The translations under genes were made by a program, and so were the position numbers. DNA of 64,000 nt from assembly GCA_012934845.2 (NCBI GenBank), contig WNNJ02002219.1, forward strand, positions 186,001 through 250,000, given 5' to 3'. This DNA is from Pomphorhynchus laevis. Taxonomy: Eukaryota; Acanthocephala; Palaeacanthocephala; Echinorhynchida; Pomphorhynchidae. This document shows, piece after piece, positions 34,000-43,729 of this stretch. Each line of letters begins with the position of its first letter. The first letter of the stretch is position 1. The notes beneath the pieces are model-generated. The model was not told where the DNA came from, made no database searches, and saw only the letters and a list, made by a program, of their open reading frames with translations.

Positions 34000-34130
34000 A
34001 AATTTTTTTTTCAATAAGTGAACAAATTTATCCAAGTAGCCTTATTCTTTCTGAAACCAATATTAATGATAAATAAGGTATATATCTAGATATCTGATAG
34101 AATTACATTCGAATGAAAAAAAATTTGGTT
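34000..34130 (+). mobile_element. Penelope-like fragment after motif C
   Basis: TATGTGTATTTAACTGA, AATAAGTGAACAAATTTATC and CAAGTAGCCTTATTC match the region downstream of the IDDICVF motif at 47165-47200 and the start of the 34300 copy. Short and broken. Confidence 0.6.
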
Positions 34131-34149
34131 TTCTGGCGAAATCCTTTCG

Positions 34150-34230
34150 ATAAAAAGTTTAAGACAATATTTTCTTAAATTTTCGACGGCGCAGTCGTCC
34201 TCATCAGAAACTGATATTAAACTTTCTATC
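34150..34230 (-). repeat. Hairpin with hammerhead-like boxes
   Basis: On the minus strand GATAGAAAGTTTAA (34230-34217) pairs with TTAAACTTTTTATC (34163-34150), one G-T pair included. Between them are CTGATGA, a short GACG/CGTC stem, and GAAA. A GTC sits just before the closing arm. The box order and the GTC recall a hammerhead ribozyme, but the stem next to CTGATGA and the helix after GAAA do not pair as required. Treated as a foldback of unknown function. Confidence 0.6.
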
Positions 34231-34239
34231 TTTTTTAAT

Positions 34240-34830
34240 CGTAAAGATGACATTTAAATTTACAAGAAACATATTTTTGCATGAGCATTCACGCATAGTA
34301 TATAAGCGAACAAATTCATCCAAGTAGCCTTATTATGAATAAACCAATATCGATGACAATGAAGGTATATATTTAGATATGAACATTAAATTAACATTAA
34401 CTAAAACTACTATTAATTTATATCGTAAAGATGACATATTTAAATTTACAAGAAACATATTTTTGCATGAGCATTCATGCATACCATATAATATAAAATA
34501 TAATACATTAAATAATGAAATTTTAAGAATTGCAACAATATGTAATGATATTGGCTTTCTTCAAAATAATTTAAATAATTTAATAGATACATATTTTAAA
34601 CTAGGTTACCATCAAACAGAAAATAGCTAAATATATTAATTAGCATATGAAATATGTCATCAGCATGTATTTGGCTCCGCTGCAATGCTGGAGCGATTAT
34701 TATTCCATAGCAGTTCCTCACTATGACCTGTAATCCTTATTCTGTCTTTTATTTATTAGTCAAGTCATCAAAATTTACTTTTATTTTAAATTACAATTTT
34801 TTATTTTAACTTGATATAAATTATATATTT
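34240..34830 (+). mobile_element. Penelope-like C-terminal segment and tail
   Basis: A clean frame 34379-34630 reads MNIKLTLTKTTINLYRKDDI, then FKFTRNIFLHEHSCIPYNIK and EILRIATICNDIGF. This is the region after the RT palm in the family (a LDLxI then YxKRDDFxF-like order is known from relatives). The usual tail follows: AGCAGTTCCTCACTATGACC, then TTTATTAGTCAAGTCATCAA. Confidence 0.72.
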
Positions 34831-34899
34831 ATGATATAAATTGATATTTATAAATCAATTATTTATGATTCTTATTGTTTAATTATGTAAATTTTATTT

Positions 34900-36070
34900 A
34901 GCATTATTTTTAATTTATAATTAATATAAAATGTGTAGACTTAGCTTATTTGTCTCTTACATTTCATCCTTCATAATAAATAATATACTTTGTATTATAA
35001 TAAGATTAGCCAGATAATCAAATTTCACAATAAATACAGGTCATTAGAATATGGCCTCGCTGCTCTATTGATTCAATGAATAGTTGCCGAAATCTGAAAA
35101 CTTTGCAGTTCCTCTAGATGCATTTGAAATTAAATTTTTTAGTTTAACTTTAAGGTTTTAACTACAATTTAGCTAAAACTAGTTGCATTAGTAAACAAAG
35201 AGTATCGACAAATAATATCGACAAATTATACTTACTAAATTCATAATTAAATAATTAAACCGGAGGAATCAGAGGAATCACGCTATTGGAGTAAACTACA
35301 TGATGCCGACGGTTGTGGAGTGTGATTTGAGTTGCTTAAAACATATTAATCGCGATTCTTGAACATCGACTGATACTACAGTCAGGGATGCTAATGTTAG
35401 GAACAATTAAGCCTTGTAAATATATACTAATCGGTTGCTCAACTTGTTGAATCCTTTTACTTGCAAATTTTCTTCCAGATACCTATTATTTTCTCTTTAT
35501 CAAATAACAGCTTTATTTTTTCTAGGATTTAAAAAACTTCAAATTATACGGTATTTTTAATTTTGTAATTTTGATGTTTTATTTTCCTTAATATAAAAAT
35601 AGATAATAATTAGTTACTCCTGATGACATCTAATCTTTATTCTTATACATCGTCTATTTGTCAATTCATAACAATTGACTTTGTATTTTAAATTTTAACT
35701 TGAAATAAGTTATAAAATCCTTTATAACAATTATTAATTATTTATACTTATGTTTTATTTACTGTTTAATTATTTATATTTTTGCATTATTTATAATTTA
35801 TAAATAATATAAAATAAGTAGACTCAGTTAGCTGATCCGGCATTTCTATCTTAGATCTAATATCTCCAAATTAGACGGCATTTTTAATTTTGTAATTTTG
35901 ATTTTTTTAATTAAAACAGAACTCGCTATGATTGAGTTACTCCTTATGACCTATAATCAATATTGTAATATATCGTCTGTTGTACTAATATAGTATTACT
36001 AATATAGTATATTAGTAATACTAATATAGTATTCTGATAAAACGTCTGTTATTTATTAGTCAATTCATAA
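34900..36070 (+). repeat. Penelope-like tail copies in AT-rich DNA
   Basis: Tail ends or starts recur near 34930 (GTGTAGACTTAGCTTATTTG), 35080-35115, 35620-35720 and 35815-35845 (AAGTAGACTCAGTTAGCTGA), and 35930-36070. They are diverged from one another and carry no protein-coding part. Nothing else is recognised in between. Confidence 0.65.
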
Positions 36071-36074
36071 AATT

Positions 36075-36530
36075 GATTTTTATTTTAAATTTCAATTTTT
36101 TTATTTTAACTTGATATAAATTATATAAAATCTTATAACCATTATTTATGATTTATTTAATTATTTTTAAATTTTCGATCGACATATTGAACTCGATAGT
36201 AATTAGTTCCTCCTGATGACCTCTAATTCTTATTCTGATACATTGTCTGTTATTTATTTGTCAATTCATAAAAATGATTTTTATTTTAAATTTCAATTTT
36301 TTATTTTAACTTGATATAAATTATATAAAATCTTATAACCATTATTTATGATTTATTTAATTATTTTTAAATTTTCGATCGACATATTGAACTCGATAGT
36401 AATTAGTTCCTCCTGATGACCTCTAATTCTTATTCTGATACATTGTCTGTTATTTATTTGTCAATTCATAAAAATGATGTTTATTTTAAATTTCAATTTT
36501 TTATTTTAACTTTATAAAAATTATAATTTT
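36075..36530 (+). repeat. 200-bp tandem repeat of the Penelope-like tail
   Basis: The block with GTTCCTCCTGATGACCTCTA at 36205 recurs at 36405, exactly 200 bp on, with almost no differences over the flanking 200 bp. The unit also includes TTTTCGATCGACATATTGAA, not present in most other tails. Confidence 0.9.
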
Positions 36531-36779
36531 TTTAATGAGAGAAGATTTATTTGAGAAAAAAAGAAATAAAAATGTTCGTAAAACTAGTAAAGTTATTTAA
36601 AACATTCTTACGCTGTCAAGCACATTGTACCGACATATTACTCAACGGAGTGCAGCGGACTTGTAATGATGCTGCTCTTGCTAGAGCTAGTCCCGTTTTA
36701 ATCCTCAAATCACGCATGCATTCATTGTATGGCCTAGCAGATTTTATAGATTGACGCCTGCATATCTGCTAGCGCTATC

Positions 36780-37680
36780 TTATTAATAAGGCTATCTTAC
36801 CAGATAGCCTTATTCTTAACATAACCAATATTAATGATAAAGAAGGTTTATAACAAGATATGAACATTAAATTAACATTAACTAAAACTACTATTAATTT
36901 ATATCGTAAAGATGACATATTTAAATTTACAAGAAACATATTTTTGCATGAGCATTCATGCATACCATATAATATAAAATATAATACATTAAATAATGAA
37001 ATTTTAAGAATTGCAACAATATGTAACGATATTGACTTTCTTCAAAATCATTTAAATAATTTAATAGATACATATTTTAAACTAGGTTACTATAAAAATA
37101 ACATCAAACAGAAAATAGTAAAATATATAAATCAACACAATAATATAAAGAATAAATTTAAACTCTTAAGTGGCAAATTTTATGGATGGATAATAAATAA
37201 TATACTTTGTATTAGAATAAGATACTATATAATTCAATTTCATCAGAGGAAATATGTCATTTTCATGTATTTGGTCCAACTGCTAAGTTGTGTCGAGGAA
37301 TATGGCCCAAAACCTGATAGCATAGCAGTTCCTCCTGATGACCTATAATCCTTATTCTGATACCTCGCCTGTTATCTTTAATCTATTCATACAAAATTGA
37401 CTTTAATTTTAAATTTTAATAATAATTGTATCATTATATAAATATTAATTGTATAACGTCTTATATAATTATCAATTATGTATATTTATTTATCTCTATT
37501 TTTGTATTAATATTAATATAATTAGAATAATAATTAAATTATAATTATATAATTATTTGGATATAATTTGTTTATTTTATTAAAACCTTTATTTTTGATT
37601 AATGTATAGTATAAAATACGTAAACTCAGCTATCTGATCTGATTTGTTCTACTGACAAGTTATTATTGACCTGTGTGTGG
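36780..37680 (+). mobile_element. Penelope-like C-terminal segment with full tail
   Basis: A clean frame 36860-37348 encodes MNIKLTLTKTTINLYRKDDI, HEHSCIPYNIKYNTLNNEIL and NDIDFLQNHLNNLIDTYFKL, then NIKQKIVKYINQHNNIKNKF. The tail follows at about 37280-37680: GAGGAATATGGCCCAAAACC, GCAGTTCCTCCTGATGACC, and an end AAAATACGTAAACTCAGCTA. It gives the best view of how the coding part joins the tail. Confidence 0.78.
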
Positions 37681-37699
37681 TTTTTGTTTTCCCGGTACA

Positions 37700-38460
37700 A
37701 ACACATGTAATAGACGTTCTGATACATCGTCTGTTATTTATTTGTCAATTCATAAATATTCACTTTATTTCAAATCTAAACTTGATAAAAATTACATAAA
37801 ATCTAAAAACAATTATTTATTTTATTATTTAATTATTAAATTTTGATTATTTATCAAAATTTTAAATTAATTTTAAAATTACTTAAGCGAAATATTTTCA
37901 TGGATGATAAATAATATATTGTGTTGTGATAAGGTATTTCACTAGATAATAAAAGTTCAGCTGAGGAAATACATCAATAGCATGTAGTTAGTCCCGCTTT
38001 TATGTTGAGTCTAGGAATAGTGGCCGAAACCTTATAACATTGCAGTTCCTCATGATGACCTCTTATCCTTATTCCTTTACATCTATTATTTAATAGTCAA
38101 CTCATTAAAATTGACTTTTAAAATTTCAATTTTTTATTTTCACTTGATTTAAATTATAAAAAATTTTATAAAAATTATTTATTTTATTATTTAACTATTA
38201 AATTTTGAGTTAGCATTATTGTTTTATTTTATAACTATATTAAATACGTAGACTCAGTTAGCTGATTTGATATATTTCATATCTTTATATAATTTATAAA
38301 TATTAAATTATATAAATATTAATTATATTATATTTTTATTTTTATTTATCATTATTTTTAATTTACAAATAATTTAATATAAGTAGACTTAGTTAGCTAA
38401 TATTATATTTTTATCTTAGATCTAAAAACTTCAAATTACAGGAAATTTTTTAATTTTCTA
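37700..38460 (+). repeat. Penelope-like tail copies
   Basis: Three tail segments: about 37715-37860, 37900-38270 (GTGGCCGAAACCTTATAACA, GCAGTTCCTCATGATGACCT, AATACGTAGACTCAGTTAGC) and 38340-38430 (AAGTAGACTTAGTTAGCTAA, ATCTTAGATCTAAAAACTTC). Confidence 0.7.
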
Positions 38461-38906
38461 ATTTTAATTTTCTTTTCATTAGAACGCAACCTATGTCCAC
38501 ATTAGCTTTCAATTTTGTGAGTCAGACTTTAAGCATTGAAAGCATTGAATCATCACGGTCAGTAAAATAGTAAGTTGGAACGGAATTTGGATAATTGAAT
38601 ACCAACAAAAGCTCTCTTTATTACCGAACTATTTTGCTCAAGAGCTGTCACACTTGCTTATTTAACTTTAGTAAGGAATTTAACTTTGCTGGGGCTCTCG
38701 AGCCCCGTTCGACCATTAAATTCTTACTAATTACCCCTGCTCCAAACGATATCATTGATTATCCGTTGTCTCTGAATGTATTCCCTCCGGATTGCTAATT
38801 AGCTATTCTCCTCACAATATCAATAGAGCGCTCTACTATTACCAACAGTCATTAGTCATCTCTTGCAAACTGTCATGGCTGCGTCACTACATAGAAGAAG
38901 AGAGAA

Positions 38907-39110
38907 TCAATTTCCCTTTCTCTCACATGCAATTAGGCAAAAATGCTCTTCGTACTTAATGTTTGCACTCTCTAAATGAGCCTGAGGCGGCGCGCATTTG
39001 ATTTGACAGCCAGACTGATCGAATTCTTTTTTTTCCATGTAAGTACACGGCTTTCCACTTTTGAAATAAATGACGTTTTTCATAGTGTCCGCCTGAACGC
39101 AGCATGTCAA
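38907..39110 (-). CDS. Small Cys-rich hypothetical frame
   Basis: A 67-codon frame. Its second half has cysteines spaced C-x13-C-x3-C-x18-C-x3-C (KPCTYMEKKEFDQSGCQIKC, then HFCLIACERKGN). GTTCAG precedes GCGGACACTATGAAA on this strand, so it could be a last exon after a splice acceptor. No signal peptide or upstream exon is identified. It may be chance. Confidence 0.22.
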   Translation of the reverse strand: MTCCVQADTMKNVIYFKSGKPCTYMEKKEFDQSGCQIKCAPPQAHLESANIKYEEHFCLIACERKGN

Positions 39111-39421
39111 TTACCCGTTCATTAGAAAACACTTTCCAATAAAGCGACAAAATCCATTTTTTTCGATGTAATTACAATGCCGAATGTGCCCACATCACGG
39201 ACAATTAATTATTTACTTAAGAAACAAATTAGCGAGTAGACAACGGAAATGCCGCAGCTCTGCTGTAATCACCTGTCATTTGTAAGGTTTTGTCATTTTT
39301 TAAAGGACAAACTAAAATTCTGTAAATTAGAATTATAAAGGAAATGAGTAATTTCATGTAGCGACACCCTTGCAGATAGCTATGGTGCCGGCAGACCAGC
39401 GATTTTATCACTATCGAAACT

Positions 39422-39613
39422 CGGGATTGTCGCACAAATAATCTACTTATCTTATTCAACGTTTCTTCAGTTTTAAGGAGCATTTAGGACTTGCCGCTTA
39501 TCGAAATCAAGACAGTCGCGGGATTGTCGCACAAATAATCTACTTCATCTTAACGTTTCTATAGTTTTCAGGAGCATTTAGGACTTGCCGCTTATCTAGA
39601 TCAAGACAGTCGC
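39422..39613 (+). repeat. 97-bp tandem repeat, two units
   Basis: CGGGATTGTCGCACAAATAA at 39422 recurs at 39519, followed in both by CATTTAGGACTTGCCGCTTA and CAAGACAGTCG. Small indels separate the units. Confidence 0.9.
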
Positions 39614-40199
39614 TTTTGGGAGCATAGTAGCGTAGTCCGTAACGGCTAACCATACTGACAATAAACCCTTAAAGTCTTGTTAGTCCCTTGAAATTTCGAT
39701 TTTTAAACGTTCAACTACAAAGTTGTTCAACACGCTTTAGTTTTCCTAAAAAATATAAATCCTGGATCGCAGTAAATATTTTGCTTATTATTGTTAAATC
39801 TCAATGTGCACATCACTAACACCGTCTAGCTATGGGTGATATAAATACACATATAGGATCATCGGATACTGCATACCAACGAATTGCATAATTATCTGAA
39901 CAGATTGTTTCACGGTCATTCTGGGTCTACAAAAGTTATTGTTAGGTCGTCATAATAGGCCGAAAATCAGTTCGTCTTAAGATGCTAATTGCATTTGCGA
40001 AAATTCAAAATAAATTATTTAATCAGGTTTTCTGTTCTTGGTTGTCAATCCAGAACCCAATGAAATTCATCGTAAATGTAATTATACGCTACATATGAAT
40101 TAAATTTTTGATGGCTTTATTCTGCACTCTTTAATTCAATCCTATATTTTTAAACCAACATCGTTGACCTCATAATCAGCTACTGATCTAATTCATCTA

Positions 40200-40735
40200 C
40201 GTTTCACCTTTCATTCATTTATATACTGCCATTAAAATGTTAAAAGATAGTTTAATAGTTTTAAACTACTAAAATAATAAAAATAAATATTAAATTCACA
40301 ATTATTATTTGATTTGATAAATCAAATCAGAATAAGCCAATTATCACAATTATATCAATGTTAATTATCAAATATAAAATTAACATTTTAAATTTTTTAA
40401 ATATTTCATCGATAAGAAAATTATTAATTATTATCCATTCTTAATTTCATACTTAAGCTGTAATTTGTTTAAGTTTCAAATTTGTCTTATTACAATTTAA
40501 AAATATTAAATAAATATTAAATAATATAATTTAAAATATAAAATAAATATTAAATTCACAATTATTTCACATTGATAAATCAAACATTAAATTAATTAAT
40601 TAAATTAATTAAATTAATCATTGATTAATTGTTGCAAATAAATAATTACAAATAATTGAATGAGTTTATTCTGCTCATTATTTTAACAAAACATTTTGGG
40701 CTAACACTACTGTTATGTAAATCGACTGAGATGCA
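40200..40735. other. AT-rich gene-free stretch
   Basis: Repeated AAATATTAAATTCACAATTA words (40285 and 40545) and poly-A/T runs; no gene. Confidence 0.5.
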
Positions 40736-40739
40736 AAAA

Positions 40740-41100
40740 GTTAAAACATGTAATAATTTTACTTTTATTTTAAATTACAATTTTTTATTTTAACTTGATT
40801 TAAATTATAAAAAATCTTAAAACAATTATTTATTTTATTATTTAATTATTAAATTTTGATTTCAATTAGCTGATTTGATATATTTCATATCTTTATATAA
40901 TTTAGATTTATTTTTTAAACAGTTATGAACAAATTCATATTCTATAAAGCCTAAAAACAAGTCAGCTATAATTGGGCTACTATTACCTCCCATTGGAACA
41001 CCTTATAGATTTTTAAATAATTTTGATTAATTTTTAATAATTTTGAACACATCAAAATATTTAAGGATTCTATTAATTCAATCTTATCCATATATTTATA
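40740..41100 (-). mobile_element. Inverted Penelope-like RT fragment with tail
   Basis: 40915-41095 is the reverse complement of the RT region at about 33660-33860, including the PMGGNSSPIIAD coding segment and the same short internal difference before it. 40750-40910 matches the tail that follows it at 33870-33970 in inverted form. The two loci therefore carry the same composite in opposite orientation. Confidence 0.78.
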
Positions 41101-41560
41101 TGAAAATAGTAAAATATATAAATCAACACAATAATATAAAGAATAAATTTAAACTCTTAAGTGGCAAATTTTTATGGATGGATAATAAATAATATACTTT
41201 GTATTAGAATAAGATACTAGATAGTTATTTCAGAGGAAATACATCATTAGCATGTATTTGGCCCCGCTGCTATGTTGGGTAGAGGAGTAAGGGGCCGAAA
41301 CCTGATAGCATAGCAGTTCCTCCTGATGACCTCTAATTCTTATTCTAATCAGCGTCTGTTATTTATTAGTCAATTTATAAAAATGACGTTTATTTTAAAT
41401 TTCAATTTTTTATTTTAACTTGATTTAAATTATAAAAAATCTTAAAACAATTATTTATTTTATTATTTAATTATTAAATTTTGATTTAGCATTATTATGT
41501 TTTGTTTATTTTATAATTATATTAAATACGTAGACTCAGTTAGCTTATTTAATTTATTCG
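41100..41560 (+). repeat. Penelope-like tail, well-preserved copy
   Basis: Starts inside the C-terminal coding segment (KIVKYINQHNNIKNKF) and runs through CATGTATTTGGCCCCGCTGC, AGAGGAGTAAGGGGCCGAAA, AGCAGTTCCTCCTGATGACC, TTAGTCAATTTATAAAAATG and ends AAATACGTAGACTCAGTTAG. GAGGA and TCCTC words flank the CCGAAACC box and can pair. A useful reference for the tail structure. Confidence 0.8.
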
Positions 41561-41599
41561 TATCATCATTTTTTTATTTTTAGAAAAGTTCTTTAGTAT

Positions 41600-42830
41600 T
41601 TATAAACATATGCGTTGATATTAAATTTCAATTTTTTTATTTTAACTTGATATAAGTTATAAAATCTTATAACAATGATTTATAATTATTTAATATCTAA
41701 TTGTTTAATTTGATTTAATATTTTATGTATTATTTTAAATTTATAAATAATATAAAACATGTAGATTTAGTTAGCTGATGCGATTTATGAATTGACTAAT
41801 AAATAATATACGGCGTATCAGAAGAAATATTAGAGGTCATCAATTAAAACTTTTAAGTTATCAGGTTTCGATCATATCCCTCAACTCACCATATCAGCGA
41901 GGCTAAATAATGGGTGGTAATAGTAGCCCAATTATAGCTGACGTACTTTTAAGCTTTATAGAATATGAATTTGTACATAATTGCGTAGTTTCGATAATTT
42001 CGATAACTTCGACATATTGATGATATATGTGTATTTTATTCAATAAGCGAACAAATTTATCCAGGTAGCATCATTATTAATAAAACCAATATTAATGATA
42101 AAGAAAGTATATATCTTGATTTGAGCATTAAAAAATGATCATTAAATTAACATTAATTAAAACTACTTTTAAAGTAGTTAACTACTTTTTTAAAAGAAAC
42201 ATATTTTTCATGAGCATTCATGCATACCATATAATATAATACATTAAATAATGAAATTTTAAGAATTGCAACAATTTCTAATGATATTGGCTTTCTTCAA
42301 AATCATTTAAATAATTTAATAGATACATATTTTAAACTAGGTTACTATAAAAATAACATCAAGCAGAAAATAGTAAAATATATAAATCAACACAATAATA
42401 TAAAGAATAAATTTAAACTCTTAAGTGGCAAATTTTTATGGATGGATAATAAATAAAATACTTTGTATTAGAATAAGATACTAGATAATCAAATATTATC
42501 AGAGGAAATACGTCTAACACGTGTTGGGTCGATGAATAGGGTTCGAAACTTGATACCAAAGCAGTTCCTTCTGATGACCTCTAATTCTTATTCTGATCAG
42601 CGTCTGTTATTAGTCAATTCATAAAAATTGAATTTTATTATAAATTTCAATATTTTTGACTTCATATAAGTTATAAAGAATCTGATAACAATTATTTATA
42701 ATTATTTTTATCTAATTATTTACTTTTGATTTATTGATTTAGCATTATTATTGATTATTATTTAGTTATTTTTTATTTTTAATTATATTAAATACGTAGA
42801 CTTAGCTGAATTAATTTGCCTAAGTTTCAA
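41600..42830 (+). mobile_element. Penelope-like fragments: tail, RT motif B, C-terminal segment, tail
   Basis: 41610-41790 is a tail end. 41905-41990 encodes MGGNSSPIIADVLLSFIEYE. 42040-42470 has the post-RT linker and C-terminal segment through QNHLNNLIDTYFKLGYYKNN and LSGKFLWMDNK. 42530-42810 is another tail (GGTTCGAAACTTGATACCAA, GCAGTTCCTTCTGATGACCT, AATACGTAGACTTAGCTGAA). It looks broken in several places. Confidence 0.72.
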
Positions 42831-43725
42831 AACACATCAACAGTTTATAAATGCGATCAAACACTTGCAAGTTGGAATAAACATTTCTTTTTTACTGTAT
42901 GAAAACAAACACTTAACGTATTTTTTAATTTTTCAGTAAATAAAAGCAGTTTACGATTCTTGTATTTATTTGGACATAAATAAAACTCACGTGGTTTCCT
43001 AATATCGTTTCATTTCAAATGTTATTATTTATTTTTATAAATAAAAATTAATAAAATACACTGCACTATATTGAGGTAGAGAAATCATTTGTTTGTCATA
43101 TTTTTTGTTGCAATCAAATTAAAAAGGAACCATCATGATTGTAAAGCAGTCAAAGTCTTAGTTAACTCGCCACACCAGTTTCATTGATCAGTTTTTAGTA
43201 CCCCAGAAATTAGATTAATGACTAATTATTAATATAGTGTCAAATATATTTTTATATAAATATTATATTAAGCAACACACATTTTCATTTTGAAAAAATA
43301 TTTTTTTTCGGTAACATTTCTTCCTGAAACACTTATTTTAGTACTATTTAGTATATAATTAATTATTTATATTAAAAATTTTATTGTCAAAAAATAATTT
43401 TGATATAATTTTATATCAAAATTATTTAAAAGTAGGGTTCATATAATAACTATAACGCCTATCTAACAAAAATTAAACCAAGTAAATATTAAAACATGGG
43501 AAAATAAAATTAATAGAAATTTTAGTAAATTTTCAGACAAATATATACAAAATTATATAAATTGCATTAAATCTTATATAATAATATATTATTTATCTTT
43601 ATTCTTATTTATCTCTTTTTATCCAAGTAGACTTGTTCTTAAAGAATATATATATAATTAAAGTAAACCAGTTTTAACGAAGAAATTAATACAACGTTAA
43701 TTACATTCAGAACCTACATTGTATA
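42830..43725. other. AT-rich stretch with a Penelope-like scrap
   Basis: 43415-43490 matches the YNNYNAYLTKIKPS coding part and the NYLKVG words of the Penelope-like RT, rearranged. The rest is AT-rich without recognised features. Confidence 0.5.
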
Positions 43726-43729
43726 TATC

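Larger units (their letters stand above)
38470..40190. other. GC-richer island without a recognised gene
   Basis: Less AT-rich than its neighbours and free of the Penelope-like tail. It holds a small Cys-rich minus-strand frame (38907-39110) and a 97-bp tandem repeat (39422-39613). It may be the remnant of a host gene or of another element; I recognise neither. Confidence 0.4.

Noticed and set aside
41230-41340. Hammerhead ribozyme in the Penelope-like tail
   Set aside because: CTGATGA and CCGAAAC boxes are present about 30 nt apart in all good tails, in the order GAAA then CTGATGA, but only 3-4 nt remain for helix I and helix II does not pair. GAGGA/TCCTC pairing instead suggests a different hairpin.
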